A DNA stretch of 38,671 bases from an uncultured Bacteroidales bacterium. Its GTDB lineage: Bacteria > Bacteroidota > Bacteroidia > Bacteroidales > Paludibacteraceae. The number at the start of each line of letters is the position of its first letter. Within the stretch, counting starts at the first letter, position 1. The stretch spans positions 1-38,671 of the forward strand of contig CACXCA010000073.1 of NCBI GenBank assembly GCA_902766045.1. Reading direction: 5' to 3'. This document shows, piece by piece, positions 1 to 10,400 of this stretch. The position numbers were made by a program, and so were the translations under genes. Below the pieces are notes generated by a model. The model was not told the DNA's origin, made no database searches, and saw only the letters and a program-made list of their open reading frames with translations.

Positions 1-1
1 C

Positions 2-3000
2 GACACAATGGTTTGTCCAGGAGAGATGCCTTACACATGGCATAATACATCATTTGCATACAATGGAGCAACTGCCGTTGTTGGAGCAGCATATCTAACC
101 GTCTGGATTGACAGTTCCATGTACAAGACAGACACTGTTATTGTTTGTGATTCTTATACATGGCGTGACGGAAAGACATATACTGTAAGCACAAACGAAC
201 CGATTGTGAGAATAGAAAACACAGTAGGCTGCGATTCCGTTTACTCTTTGCACTTGACGGTTCTTAACACCGCTGTGACAAAAGATTCTATCACATTGTG
301 CAAAAACGACCTCCCTTATAACTGGAAAGGTTATTTATTAACAGGCGATACGACAATCCATTTCAGCAGCTCTATCGAATGTGACTCTGTAGTTCAAATC
401 AAAGTCACTATCCTGCCAGAAGCTACAGAAACAATCGTTATAGACACCTGCGACAGTTATACTATCAATGGAGAAACCTATACAGAAAGTGGAACTTATA
501 CGCAATATTTAACCTCTGCGGTGACAGGTTGTGACTCTATATTGACACTCCAACTTTCAATAGGACATCCAACTGAAGGTACGGAAACCATTACCGTATG
601 TGAAGCACAATTACCATACAACTGGAATGGCTACTCCATCCATGGAGATACCGTCATTACAACAAAAAATCACATGGGTTGTGATTCTGTCATTTCAATT
701 CATCTCAATCGTCTCCCATACATGACAGAAACCATCACAGATAGTGCTTGTGATAGTTATACCATTAATGGAGAAACATTTACTGAAAGCGGAACATACA
801 CACAACATCTTTACACAAAGAATGGCGGTTGTGACTCTATTCTGACGCTTCAACTTACCATTGGTCATGCTACTGAGTCAACAGAAACAATAACCGTCTG
901 CGAAGATCATTTGCCATATCAATGGAATAACATAGATCTCCAAAGTGACACGACCCTACTCTACACAAAAGATGATGGCTGTGATTCAATCATTCATCTC
1001 CATCTTATTGTATTGCCTGTCTCATCTCAAATCATTACAGATGAAGCATGTGACAGCTATACATTGAATGGAGAGACTTATACAGAAAGTGGTACTTACG
1101 AACAACATTTCGTTTCACTGCAAACGGGTTGTGACTCTATTCTGACCTTGAATCTGACCATCTGGCAGACAGAAGAAAAATCAGAGTATGCAACTATATC
1201 CGAGAAAGAGTTACCATACGTATGGAACGGATACAATGTTAAACGCGACACCACCATCCTATTGACAACTCAACATGGATGTGACTCTATCGTCACACTT
1301 CATCTTACGGTAATTCCAGCACCTAATGTAACTATCTCAGATACTGCATGTGGAAGTTATACATTGAACGGAATAACCTATACAACAAGTGGAACGTACG
1401 AACAACATTTCGTTTCCGATATTACAGGTTACGATTCCACCGTCACGCTTATTCTTACAATCCTACAGCCTACAGAAAGCATTGAAACAATCACAGTATG
1501 TGAAGCTCAACTTCCTATACTCTGGAATGGATATGAGATATACAATGATACTACCGTGACTCTTACAAATCAACAGGGTTGCGATTCTATCATCAATGTA
1601 CGACTTAATCGCATGCCTGCCATAACAAGCACCATTACAGAAACCGCATGTGGTCGATATACATTGAACGATATCACTTATACAGAAAGTGGAACTTATA
1701 CACAGAACCTAGTTTCACGCATTACTGGATGTGACTCCATTCTGACATTAAACCTAACCATTTTGAAAGAGACATACGGTACAGACACCTTTACCATCTG
1801 TCCAAAAGAATTACCATACGAATGGGAAGGATATAAAATCAGAACAGATACCGTACTAACCCTTACCAATGCACAAGGTTGCGACTCTATCGTAAACATT
1901 GTATTGAATGTTCTTCCTGCTATCACCCAGACAGTCTATGTTGCTGCCTGTGGAAGTTATATACACAATGACTTTGTTTATACCCAATCAGGAGTATATG
2001 AGCAAAAGCTTGTCTCCAAAGTAACAGGATGTGACTCAATTATAAAATTGGATCTTACCATCTTATCACCATCCTTCGGCATGGAGAAAATCAATGTCTG
2101 TGCTAAAGATCTCCCTTACATTTGGGAAGGCCATGAGATTGTCAGCGATACTGTCCTGACAATTCCAAGCATGAAGGGATGTGATTCTACAATCACGTTG
2201 AAACTGAATATCCTTCCTATCCAGACAGTTGAGGTTTATGATACAATATGTGGTGGAAGTTACTACTTCAACGGCATGAATTATACCAAGAGCGGTGTAT
2301 ATACCCATACGCTTGCTTCTTTAGTTACAGGTTGTGACTCAATTGTGACATTACATCTTCATGTTAAAAATTCCAGCCGATATGAAGAGACTCTTACAAT
2401 ATGTGACAATAATGAATATGCAGAATGGAATGGAATAAAAGTATATGGAGACACGACCATTACAACAGTTAACTCTGTAGGATGTGATTCCATCATCCAA
2501 CTTCACTTAATCAAACTGAGAAGTTCTCGTTCGGAAGTAACGGAGGAGAGTTGTCTCTCATTTGAGTGGAATGATTCTATTTATACAGAATCAGGTACAT
2601 ACGAAAAACATTTCATGAATACAGACGGATGTGACTCTACCGCTATTCTGCATCTAACAATTTTGCAGCCATCCTATTATGCATTTGCCGACTCAGCTAA
2701 GATCTTCTACAACTGGAACGGAAAATCATATAGAACAACTGGCGATTATGAACAGACCTATACCAATAGCGTAGGATGTGATTCAATTGTCACGCTGCAT
2801 TTGACAATCCTTCCATCTGAGGATCCTGTCGATTCTATTGAGTTCACTATGTGTGATAATCTGTTACCATATATATGGGATGGAAAAGAGTTAACACAAG
2901 AGGATAATATATTCACATACAAGGATCAGTACGGCAGAGACTCATTCTTCATCGTGCATATAAATCTATTGCAAGCAAAAACGACTATAGAAGATGAATC

Positions 3001-3589
3001 CGCATGTGACTCATACCAATGGCATGGCATGAAGATGACAAAGTCCGGTATCTATTATGACACCTTGCAAACAGTAGAAGGATGCGATAGTATCTGCCAA
3101 CTGAATTTGACCATTCATCATCGCACCGACAAAACCATCACATTATCGTCTTGCCGTCATGAACTACCAGTTAACTGGAACGGATATCAAATTCAATCCG
3201 ACACGACACTGCACCTCATCTCTAACGCAGGATGCGATTCAATCATTAAGATTCATCTTGTGCTTCATGATGATATTCTCACTACTCCTATTATAGAATC
3301 TGTATGTGGTAAGACCTATGATTGGAGAGGAAAAGAATTGACTCATTCCGGTATCTATTACGATACATTATCAACTATCTACGGATGTGATTCCATCCTC
3401 ACCTTGGAACTGAGTCTATATGCTATCGATACAGTTAAGATTGCCGATACCATCGTTATAGGTACCACCTACACCATGTATGGATTCAATGTAACACCAG
3501 AGAAAATCGGAAGATATGAATACTCACAAACCTTAGTTTCTCAAACACAATGTGACAGCATCGTTCTTCTAGATCTTCATGTGCAAGGA
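2..3589 (+). repeat. array of about 24 repeats of 45 residues (coding)
   Basis: Counting from the left edge I see one degenerate unit followed by 23 clear units, each normally with two cysteines: C1 near the start and C2 in the GCDS motif. Type A and type B units alternate strictly up to unit 17; unit 18 is A-like, which breaks the phase once. Units 8, 18 and 23 lack C1, and units 9 and 19 lack C2 (GYDS and GRDS). The DNA copies have diverged, so this is an old protein-level array and not a recent amplification. Confidence 0.85.
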
Positions 3590-4414
3590 AGAGAAATCAT
3601 CATTGATAATGTTTATATAACAGGAGGCGAAAGCATCTCACGCAATGGAGTAATAGAGTCCAACCGATTCTGTTCAACAGATTCACTGACTATTCACTAC
3701 AAGGTATTAGAAGGCAATCCTGACTCCTTCCGAATCGTATTTGATGAAAAGGCAAGAGCACAAGGATTTGATAACTTCAGAAGTATGGCTTCCGAACAAG
3801 GAAGCATCACCCTCATAGTACCAGAAAATGTTAAACCTGGCACATATGAAGTTACGCTGCAACTATACGGAGAAGGAAAAGTAAGTAATCACATTACTAA
3901 TGTTTTCCACATCGGAATCAATGAACACCTGCTTCAAGAGATAGGTGGCAACATCATTAAATGTGATGATATACGTTATGACTTTGAAACATATAATTGG
4001 TATAAGAATGGAGAAGACCTCTCCTACACTGAACAATCATACCGAGAAACATCCGGCATAGGAGGATATTATTCATTGATATGTACAGTAAAAGATGACC
4101 AGGAACTATATGTCTGCAGTCAGTTCATACAACCTAACCTCGGTCCATTCCGAGTATGGACACCGACAAAAGCAGAACGTGGTAAGGCAATTATTCACGT
4201 AGATGGTGTCTCCGATGCACAGTTAGAAGGAGCTAACCTCTACATCTATGCATTAAATGGATTGACAATATACCATACGGATAAGGTTAAACATACCAAT
4301 CAGATTTTTGTTCCTCAAGGTGTTTATGTCTGCTTGGTTGAATTGGCTACAGGCGATTCTGCAACCTGCAAATTCATCTCTTATGGAAATGTCTTTGGAG
4401 GATTCTTTAAATAA
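2..4414 (+). CDS. giant secreted cysteine-repeat protein, 5' end outside window
   Basis: Open reading frame that enters from the left edge. The first in-frame ATG (base 8) lies inside a repeat, so the true start is upstream. About 1190 residues are a tandem array of roughly 45-residue repeats, each ending in GCDSI-x-L-x-L. They mostly alternate between type A (CDSYT-x-NG-x-TYTESGTY) and type B (C-x3-LPY-x-WNGY, then DTT). The last 270 or so residues hold Ig-like beta-rich segments, and the final 80 resemble the C-terminal sorting domain of type IX secretion substrates (ALNG near YIYALNGL, then VPQGVYVCLVE). By family analogy this is a surface or extracellular adhesin-like protein exported by Sec and then the type IX system; no binding partner can be inferred. 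No enzymatic domain is visible. Confidence is high for the gene and the repeats, moderate for the secretion route. Confidence 0.85.
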   Translation, partial: DTMVCPGEMPYTWHNTSFAYNGATAVVGAAYLTVWIDSSMYKTDTVIVCDSYTWRDGKTYTVSTNEPIVRIENTVGCDSVYSLHLTVLNTAVTKDSITLCKNDLPYNWKGYLLTGDTTIHFSSSIECDSVVQIKVTILPEATETIVIDTCDSYTINGETYTESGTYTQYLTSAVTGCDSILTLQLSIGHPTEGTETITVCEAQLPYNWNGYSIHGDTVITTKNHMGCDSVISIHLNRLPYMTETITDSACDSYTINGETFTESGTYTQHLYTKNGGCDSILTLQLTIGHATESTETITVCEDHLPYQWNNIDLQSDTTLLYTKDDGCDSIIHLHLIVLPVSSQIITDEACDSYTLNGETYTESGTYEQHFVSLQTGCDSILTLNLTIWQTEEKSEYATISEKELPYVWNGYNVKRDTTILLTTQHGCDSIVTLHLTVIPAPNVTISDTACGSYTLNGITYTTSGTYEQHFVSDITGYDSTVTLILTILQPTESIETITVCEAQLPILWNGYEIYNDTTVTLTNQQGCDSIINVRLNRMPAITSTITETACGRYTLNDITYTESGTYTQNLVSRITGCDSILTLNLTILKETYGTDTFTICPKELPYEWEGYKIRTDTVLTLTNAQGCDSIVNIVLNVLPAITQTVYVAACGSYIHNDFVYTQSGVYEQKLVSKVTGCDSIIKLDLTILSPSFGMEKINVCAKDLPYIWEGHEIVSDTVLTIPSMKGCDSTITLKLNILPIQTVEVYDTICGGSYYFNGMNYTKSGVYTHTLASLVTGCDSIVTLHLHVKNSSRYEETLTICDNNEYAEWNGIKVYGDTTITTVNSVGCDSIIQLHLIKLRSSRSEVTEESCLSFEWNDSIYTESGTYEKHFMNTDGCDSTAILHLTILQPSYYAFADSAKIFYNWNGKSYRTTGDYEQTYTNSVGCDSIVTLHLTILPSEDPVDSIEFTMCDNLLPYIWDGKELTQEDNIFTYKDQYGRDSFFIVHINLLQAKTTIEDESACDSYQWHGMKMTKSGIYYDTLQTVEGCDSICQLNLTIHHRTDKTITLSSCRHELPVNWNGYQIQSDTTLHLISNAGCDSIIKIHLVLHDDILTTPIIESVCGKTYDWRGKELTHSGIYYDTLSTIYGCDSILTLELSLYAIDTVKIADTIVIGTTYTMYGFNVTPEKIGRYEYSQTLVSQTQCDSIVLLDLHVQGREIIIDNVYITGGESISRNGVIESNRFCSTDSLTIHYKVLEGNPDSFRIVFDEKARAQGFDNFRSMASEQGSITLIVPENVKPGTYEVTLQLYGEGKVSNHITNVFHIGINEHLLQEIGGNIIKCDDIRYDFETYNWYKNGEDLSYTEQSYRETSGIGGYYSLICTVKDDQELYVCSQFIQPNLGPFRVWTPTKAERGKAIIHVDGVSDAQLEGANLYIYALNGLTIYHTDKVKHTNQIFVPQGVYVCLVELATGDSATCKFISYGNVFGGFFK

Positions 4415-4468
4415 CACGCAGATGTTCAGCCATTCATGCTAGATGTTTATAACTCACAATTGATTTAG

Positions 4469-4499
4469 TTGTGGATGCTATTCAAAATACATAAATTTG
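4469..4499 (+). promoter_or_regulatory. promoter for dnaX-sbcD-sbcC
   Basis: TTG at 4469-4471, a 20-base spacer, then TAAATTTG at 4492-4499, matching the Bacteroidota -33/-7 pattern (TTTG and TAnnTTTG). It lies 32 bases before the dnaX ATG and is the only such site in the gap after the repeat protein. Confidence 0.6.
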
Positions 4500-4531
4500 T
4501 ATCGGTTTTAAAAGAAAGTAACAATTAGTAT

Positions 4532-5638
4532 ATGGACAATTTTATTGTTTCTGCCAGAAAATATAGGCCAACCACTTTCTTATCGGTAGTTGGACAGCCT
4601 TCGTTGACTAGCACATTGAAAAGTGCTATCGCGAGTGGCAAACTGGCCCATTCCTATTTGTTCTGCGGACCTCGAGGTGTTGGAAAAACAACTTGTGCCC
4701 GTATATTTGCCAAAACCATTAATTGCTTAAATCCTACAGCCGATCATGAAGCATGCAACGAATGTGAATCATGCAAGGCCTTCAATGAACAACGTTCCTA
4801 TAATATTCACGAATTAGATGCTGCGTCTAACAATAGTGTGGATGACATCCGTTCTCTTATCGAGCAGGTACGCATCCCCCCTCAGATAGGCAACTATAGT
4901 GTATATATCATTGATGAGGTGCATATGTTGTCTTCTCAGGCTTTCAATGCGTTTCTAAAAACATTGGAGGAGCCTCCTTCATATGCAATCTTCATTATGG
5001 CAACAACAGAGAAACACAAGGTATTACCTACGATTCTTTCCCGTTGTCAGATATTTGATTTTAACCGTATTGGCATCAATGATGTTGTTAAACAACTTCA
5101 GATGATTGCTGAAAAGGAAGGCATCAAAACGGATGTAGAGGGGCTCGGCATCATCGCCCAAAAAGCTGATGGCGCCATGCGTGATGCTCTCTCTATCTTT
5201 GACCAGGTGACTGTATGTACGGGTGGAAACGTAACCTACAAGAATGTAATCGATAATCTGAACATTCTTGATTATGATTACTACTTCAAACTGGTTAACA
5301 ACTTCTGTGAAGGAAATATCTCTGAAGCTTTATTAACCTTCAACGAAATACTTAGCAAGGGCTTTGACGCACAACATTTTGTTAGCGGTCTTAGCTCCCA
5401 TTTCCGAAATCTCCTCGTATGCAAGGATGAGAAAACAGTCTCCTTAATGGAGGTCGGAGACGAGACCAGAGAACTATTCAAGAAACAAGCCCAGACTTGC
5501 GAGGATGATTTCCTAATAAAAGCATTGATGCTTGCCAACCAATGTGATCTTAACTACCGAGTCAGTAAGAATAAACGACTGCTTGTGGAATTGATGCTTA
5601 TCCGACTATGCCAACTGTCGGACAAAAAAAAAATATAG
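4532..5638 (+). CDS. dnaX: DNA polymerase III subunit gamma (dnaX, zero frame)
   Basis: Clamp-loader ATPase of the replisome. Walker A GPRGVGKT is at residues 46-53, the four zinc-binding cysteines are C65, C75, C78 and C81, Walker B DEVH at 128-131, and the SRC arginine-finger motif at 170-172. The AAA+ and collar regions are complete. The zero frame ends after 368 residues with DKKKI and a TAG at 5636-5638, directly after ten A residues (5624-5633). Bacteroidota DnaX proteins are normally about 600 residues, and the missing C-terminal region continues in the next frame (5634-6308). This product would therefore be the short, gamma-like form. First gene of a unit with sbcD and sbcC. Confidence 0.92.
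   Translation: MDNFIVSARKYRPTTFLSVVGQPSLTSTLKSAIASGKLAHSYLFCGPRGVGKTTCARIFAKTINCLNPTADHEACNECESCKAFNEQRSYNIHELDAASNNSVDDIRSLIEQVRIPPQIGNYSVYIIDEVHMLSSQAFNAFLKTLEEPPSYAIFIMATTEKHKVLPTILSRCQIFDFNRIGINDVVKQLQMIAEKEGIKTDVEGLGIIAQKADGAMRDALSIFDQVTVCTGGNVTYKNVIDNLNILDYDYYFKLVNNFCEGNISEALLTFNEILSKGFDAQHFVSGLSSHFRNLLVCKDEKTVSLMEVGDETRELFKKQAQTCEDDFLIKALMLANQCDLNYRVSKNKRLLVELMLIRLCQLSDKKKI
5624..5633 (+). other. A10 slippage tract in dnaX
   Basis: Ten consecutive A between GAC and TATAG. Read as A10, the zero frame hits TAG at 5636. With nine (or twelve) A the frame runs on as DKKK-YSELEELL into the tau domain. A ribosomal -1 shift would not help: that frame stops at TAG 5644-5646. Transcriptional slippage at a run of A is established for Thermus thermophilus dnaX. 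The alternative is a homopolymer error in the assembly. Confidence 0.7.
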
Positions 5639-6308
5639 TGAATTAGAAGAGTTGCTTTCGGACATTCCTCTTCTCATTGATCCTATCTTTACAAAACAAA
5701 ATCAGCCGCAATCAACGGATCAGAAACCTCAGAATAATACATCTACAGTTTCTCCTGCGACACCTGCTCAGCCGGTCGCTCAACCCCAGAAGATTGTCAC
5801 CACAACTTCTCCACAAACGCCTACAAGAACGGTCGCCACTCCTCGTCCATCAACAGTCGGACACTTCTCAATCTTCGAAAGTATAAAAGAGAAAGAAAAC
5901 CAAAAGGAAGAGGAGGAAAAGCTTGCAGTCATTGCCTCAAACACTCCTTTCACACAGGAGATGATGATATCTGCATGGAACAAATATATCCGTGGAATCA
6001 ATGAGAAACAGATTCTTTTCAATACCATGGAGAGTTGTAAACCCACACTGACGGATAATTATAAGCTTGTCCAAATAGTGGATAACTCGATTCAAGAAAA
6101 AGAAATGTTGAAAGAAAAAGTCTCCCTTCTTAATTTCCTACGCGTAGAATTAAAGAATGGCAATATCAACCTGGAGGTGAAAGTTGCTGAGCTAAAAGAT
6201 ACGGTTAGAATTTTGACACCTAACGAAAAATTGCAAAAACTAATCGAGAATTATCCGAAATTTGAGGCCTTAAAGGAAAAATATAGGTTGGAACTAGACT
6301 ACAACTAA
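5634..6308 (+). CDS. dnaX: tau-specific C-terminal region of dnaX (shifted frame)
   Basis: About 225 residues in frame with dnaX only if one A is lost from the A10 run. It starts YSELEELLSDIPLL, continues through a Pro/Thr/Gln-rich linker and an acidic/basic helix (KEKENQKEEEEK), and ends in a folded C-terminal domain whose last residues (EALKEKYRLELDYN) resemble the C-terminus of full-length Bacteroidota DnaX. In other bacteria the tau extension binds the polymerase alpha subunit and DnaB helicase. The reading frame is intact over its whole length, which argues for use and against decay. It has no convincing start of its own (only a TTG at 5652), so I read it as part of dnaX. It ends 8 bases before sbcD. 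Confidence 0.8.
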   Translation, partial: YSELEELLSDIPLLIDPIFTKQNQPQSTDQKPQNNTSTVSPATPAQPVAQPQKIVTTTSPQTPTRTVATPRPSTVGHFSIFESIKEKENQKEEEEKLAVIASNTPFTQEMMISAWNKYIRGINEKQILFNTMESCKPTLTDNYKLVQIVDNSIQEKEMLKEKVSLLNFLRVELKNGNINLEVKVAELKDTVRILTPNEKLQKLIENYPKFEALKEKYRLELDYN

Positions 6309-6316
6309 GCATTTTT

Positions 6317-7480
6317 ATGAAAATACTACATACAAGCGACTGGCATCTTGGACATACAATCTATAATTATGATCGTATGGAGGAGCAGACAGCAATGTTG
6401 GAACAAATGGTGACTCTCGTTGCTGAACACAAACCTGATGTGTTCCTCCTTTGTGGGGATGTTTACCATACTTCACAACCCTCTTCGTCAGTACAAACAA
6501 TGTTTACTGATGCTATGGTGAAAATTCATAATGCACATCCCGACATGAAGATTATTGTGACTGCCGGCAATCATGACAGTGGAACAAAGCACGAGATCTT
6601 TCGTAACCCATGGATGGCTCTGAATGTTCATGTAATCGGCACATTAAATAAAATCAATCGTGATGAGCACATCATTGAGATACCTCACAAAGGGTATATC
6701 ATAGCCATTCCTTACGTCAACGAACGAAATATGCCAGAGGGATTCTTTCAAGAATTGATAGAGCAAGTGAACAAACATAACACAGAGAACCTACCGGTTA
6801 TTATGACGGCTCATACAACCGTTAGCGGATGTGACTTCTCGGGTCATGATGATTGTTCAGAATATGTGGTTGGCGGCATTGACAGCATCGATATCCGTCA
6901 GTTCGGCGACAGATACGATTACCTTGCGCTTGGACACATTCACCATGCTCAATACATACCAGGAAGTCAGAAAAAAGCTCGCTATAGCGGAACCCCACTG
7001 CCCGTAAGTTTCGATGAAACCTATGATCATAGCATTACGCTTGTTGAAATTAGTCAGCATGGAGAACCTGTCCAGTCAGAGACTATCAGCATCTTCAACC
7101 CTCGTCCTCTTGTATCCTTGCCCTCCCAAGAAATGGCCAGTTGGGAACAGGCCAAACAACTTCTACAAGAGTTCCCTTCCGATATCGAGGCATACATACG
7201 ATTAAATGTTGAGATAGAAGATTTTCTTCCTCCAGAAGCTCAAATGGAGGCTGTCAATCTAACCCAAGGGAAAAAATGTCGCTTCTGCTACATCAATGCG
7301 AAACGAAAGGATAGAGACAAATCAGAGACAAAGATTCTTACCGTGCAGGAATTTCAATCAGAGAAACCTATTGATATTGCTCGACGATACGCAGAAGATT
7401 CTGGCGTGGATTTCAGCCAAGAGATGATTGACATGTTCATGGAAGCGCAAAAAATGGTAGAAGACGAAATACGAGATTAA
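6317..7480 (+). CDS. sbcD: exonuclease SbcCD subunit D
   Basis: Mre11-type nuclease subunit that, with SbcC, cuts DNA hairpins and blocked ends. The calcineurin-like metal site is visible: DWH (D8, H10), GDVYH (D48), GNHD (N85, H86), a TAH in the middle and GHIH before the C-terminal capping region. Length 387, normal for the family. The ATG at 6317 follows the dnaX tau stop by 8 bases, and sbcC begins two bases after the sbcD stop, so all three are probably cotranscribed from the dnaX promoter. Confidence 0.96.
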   Translation: MKILHTSDWHLGHTIYNYDRMEEQTAMLEQMVTLVAEHKPDVFLLCGDVYHTSQPSSSVQTMFTDAMVKIHNAHPDMKIIVTAGNHDSGTKHEIFRNPWMALNVHVIGTLNKINRDEHIIEIPHKGYIIAIPYVNERNMPEGFFQELIEQVNKHNTENLPVIMTAHTTVSGCDFSGHDDCSEYVVGGIDSIDIRQFGDRYDYLALGHIHHAQYIPGSQKKARYSGTPLPVSFDETYDHSITLVEISQHGEPVQSETISIFNPRPLVSLPSQEMASWEQAKQLLQEFPSDIEAYIRLNVEIEDFLPPEAQMEAVNLTQGKKCRFCYINAKRKDRDKSETKILTVQEFQSEKPIDIARRYAEDSGVDFSQEMIDMFMEAQKMVEDEIRD

Positions 7481-7482
7481 AA

Positions 7483-10400
7483 ATGAAGCTACAAAAACTA
7501 ATCATACATAACATCGCTTCCATTGAAGATGCGACAATAGATTTCTCCGCAGAACCTCTCTCTAATAATGAACTATTCTTAATTACAGGGAAAACAGGCT
7601 CCGGAAAATCTACAATCCTGGATGCTATCTGCCTTGCCTTATATGCCAATACGCCTAGATTAAAAAGCACCAATATGCAAGGGGATGTTCAGGATGGAGC
7701 TAAATCATTGAAAATCAATGACCCAAGACAATTAATGAGACACAACACAAGTGATGCATTTGTATCCTTGACTTTTCTTGGAAATAATCAAACGCTCTAT
7801 GAAGCAACATGGTCAATCGCCCGTGCTCATAATAAGCTCTCAGGAAACATTCAAGACAAGAAATGGAGTCTGAAAAATCTACATACTGGTACTATTCTAA
7901 GTAAGGTTGATGAGATAACGTCAGAGATAACTCATGCAGTCGGGCTGGATTTTAATCAGTTCTGCCGAACAACACTGCTGGCTCAAGGTGAATTCACCCG
8001 TTTCCTAAATAGCAAAGATGAAGAGAAAGCTGAGATATTGGAGAAAATAACGGGCGTCGATATCTACACAAAAATTGGTAAAAAGATATATGACATCACT
8101 GCATCGAAAAAAATGAATTGGGAGGCTGCACAACAGAAGGTAGATGATATGCAATTACTCTCTGACGATGAAATAACAAAGTATCAGGAAGAGATTAAAA
8201 ACTATAGAGAAGACGATGAAAGATTAAAATCACAGAAAGATTCGCTCAACAAAAAAGTTGTATGGCTAAACAATCAATCCTCGCTAAATAAAAAAATTGA
8301 AGATGCGCAAAAGAGTTATCAACTTATTAAAGAGAAGATTGAAAGCGACGACTATAAGAAAAATGCACAACTCATCTCCCTTTGGAAGAAGACCTCTGAT
8401 GCTCGTGTTTGGTTAAACGACATCAAAGATGCTCGTGATGAACAAAAAAGACAGAAGAGTGAGCTTGCACAGCTTTTTGACGATTTTAAAAAAATCAAGG
8501 CCGACGAGCAGTGGTACATTCACAACGTAACAAATCTCCTAGTCGAAACAGAAAAACTAACAAAATACATAGACGCTCAAAAGGAGAAGATTGATACGTA
8601 CGAAAAGAAAGCTGAACTGGTTCAATGGCTAAAAAATAGAGAGAACTTACTTTCCAAGATAAAAAAAGAAAACGATTCGATTCAGACTGAAGAGAACCGT
8701 CAAGAAACCATATTTAAACCCAACTGCGACAAGCTACAAGAGATCTATAACAAGGCAGAAGAGAATCTTGTCGGGTTAGAAAAATCAATTAAGCAACAGG
8801 AAGATCAATTGCGACAAACAGAACTCCCTACGTTAAGAAAGAAAAAAGAAGAACTCCAACAACGTTTGTCCTCCATTCAGATCGCTCAAGATCGACTTGA
8901 CACATTAGAACGTGAGAAAAAAAATGTCAAGAGTGCAGAGACAGCACTAAAGAAACAACGCTCAAGCATAGAGGAACTTGAAAAACAGAAACCGATCCTT
9001 GAAGTGAAGGTTCAAGAAGCAAAGATTCGACTTGAGACCTGTCAGAAATTCTATGAGAAACAGAAAGAATCCATAAATAAATGGGCACAGAACATCCGTT
9101 CAAAGTTACAAATAGGTGATGTGTGTCCTGTATGCCAACAAAAAATCACATCAGTTATCCCTCATGAAGAAGACCTTGACATATTATATAGGCAAGCAGA
9201 AAAGTCCCTGAAAGAGGTAGAAAAGGAATACAATGAACTGAAAGATGATCTAAATGCCCTTAATGCCAACATTCAATCGTCAAAAAAGAGTTACAAGTTA
9301 GCAAAGGATACCTTCGAAAATAACCACTCTCTCGAAGAATGTATGAACAATGCGTTACAGGCATGTAAGAAATGTTTTATCAATGAACTAAGCGATATCA
9401 CAAGTTCTCAACTAAGTGAATATAAAGATCTCACTACAAATGAATTAAGAACTGTAACCAACCAGATAACCACCGCAGAAGAGTTTGAAAAGGAACTGGA
9501 AAACTGCCGTAGGAAAGCTGACGAATCACGCAAGATCAAAGAGCAGAAAAAAGAGGAACTTGATGCTGCAAAAAACCAAATGACTCAAAGCCTGCAATCC
9601 GTTCAATCATCCCAAGCGAATATCAAAGCATACAATGACGAAATAATCAAAACAGAGAATCAGTTAGAGCAAGGTATCAACGCTCAATTATGGGAGAAAA
9701 ACTGGAAAGAAAATCCGTCAGGTTTCATACAAGAGTTAGAAATAAAAGCAAAAGAGTATTCAGACAAGCAGAAAGAGTTACAAAATAAAGAAAATACTCG
9801 AAAAGAGAATAGTGCTATTCTGAAGAATCTAACGGAGAACATATCGGAAGTGGTCAAACTTATGCCTGAATGGGACATGCCCATTCATGAGTCTTCCTCC
9901 ACTCCAAATAGGAATGTCTTATCCGATATCAACAATAATAGATCCAAGATTGCAGCCTGCAAAGCCCAACTAACAGCGGCTGAGAAGAAAGAGCAGGAGA
10001 AAAAAGAACTAATGGATACGTTCTTCCTACAACACACTGATATCTCAAAAGAGATTCTCGATTCATTGCTCTCATATAAAGCTGAAGATATATCAGAAAG
10101 AGAAAGAGAACAAGCAATCTACGAGAAAGAGTCTATCGAGAAACAAAGCAATTTAAATCAGTTGCAAAAGGAACAAGCAGAACTGATTGACCAAAAACCT
10201 GATCTGGAAGAATCAGAATCGATATCATATCTGACAGAACAGATTAACGATACAGAAAAACAACGAGCCCAAATAAACGAAAAGAAAGTAGAACTTAATC
10301 TACGACTTGAACAAAATAAAGAAAAGCAGAATCAACTCAAAGAACTGATAAACGATACTAACACCAAATATGCGCTTTATAATAAATGGTCCCGTATCAA

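Noticed and set aside
2-3589. Regular DNA repeats that might suggest a CRISPR array or satellite
   Set aside because: The periodicity is about 135-140 bases, in frame, and diverged at the DNA level; it is a protein repeat array.
5652-6308. Separate gene starting at TTG 5652
   Set aside because: The product begins inside a DnaX-like region, has no promoter or ATG and matches the tau C-terminal part; it is better read as the shifted end of dnaX.
4532-6308. dnaX as a pseudogene
   Set aside because: All motifs are intact, the downstream frame is open over its full length, and no other gene in the window shows a frame break. dnaX is essential.
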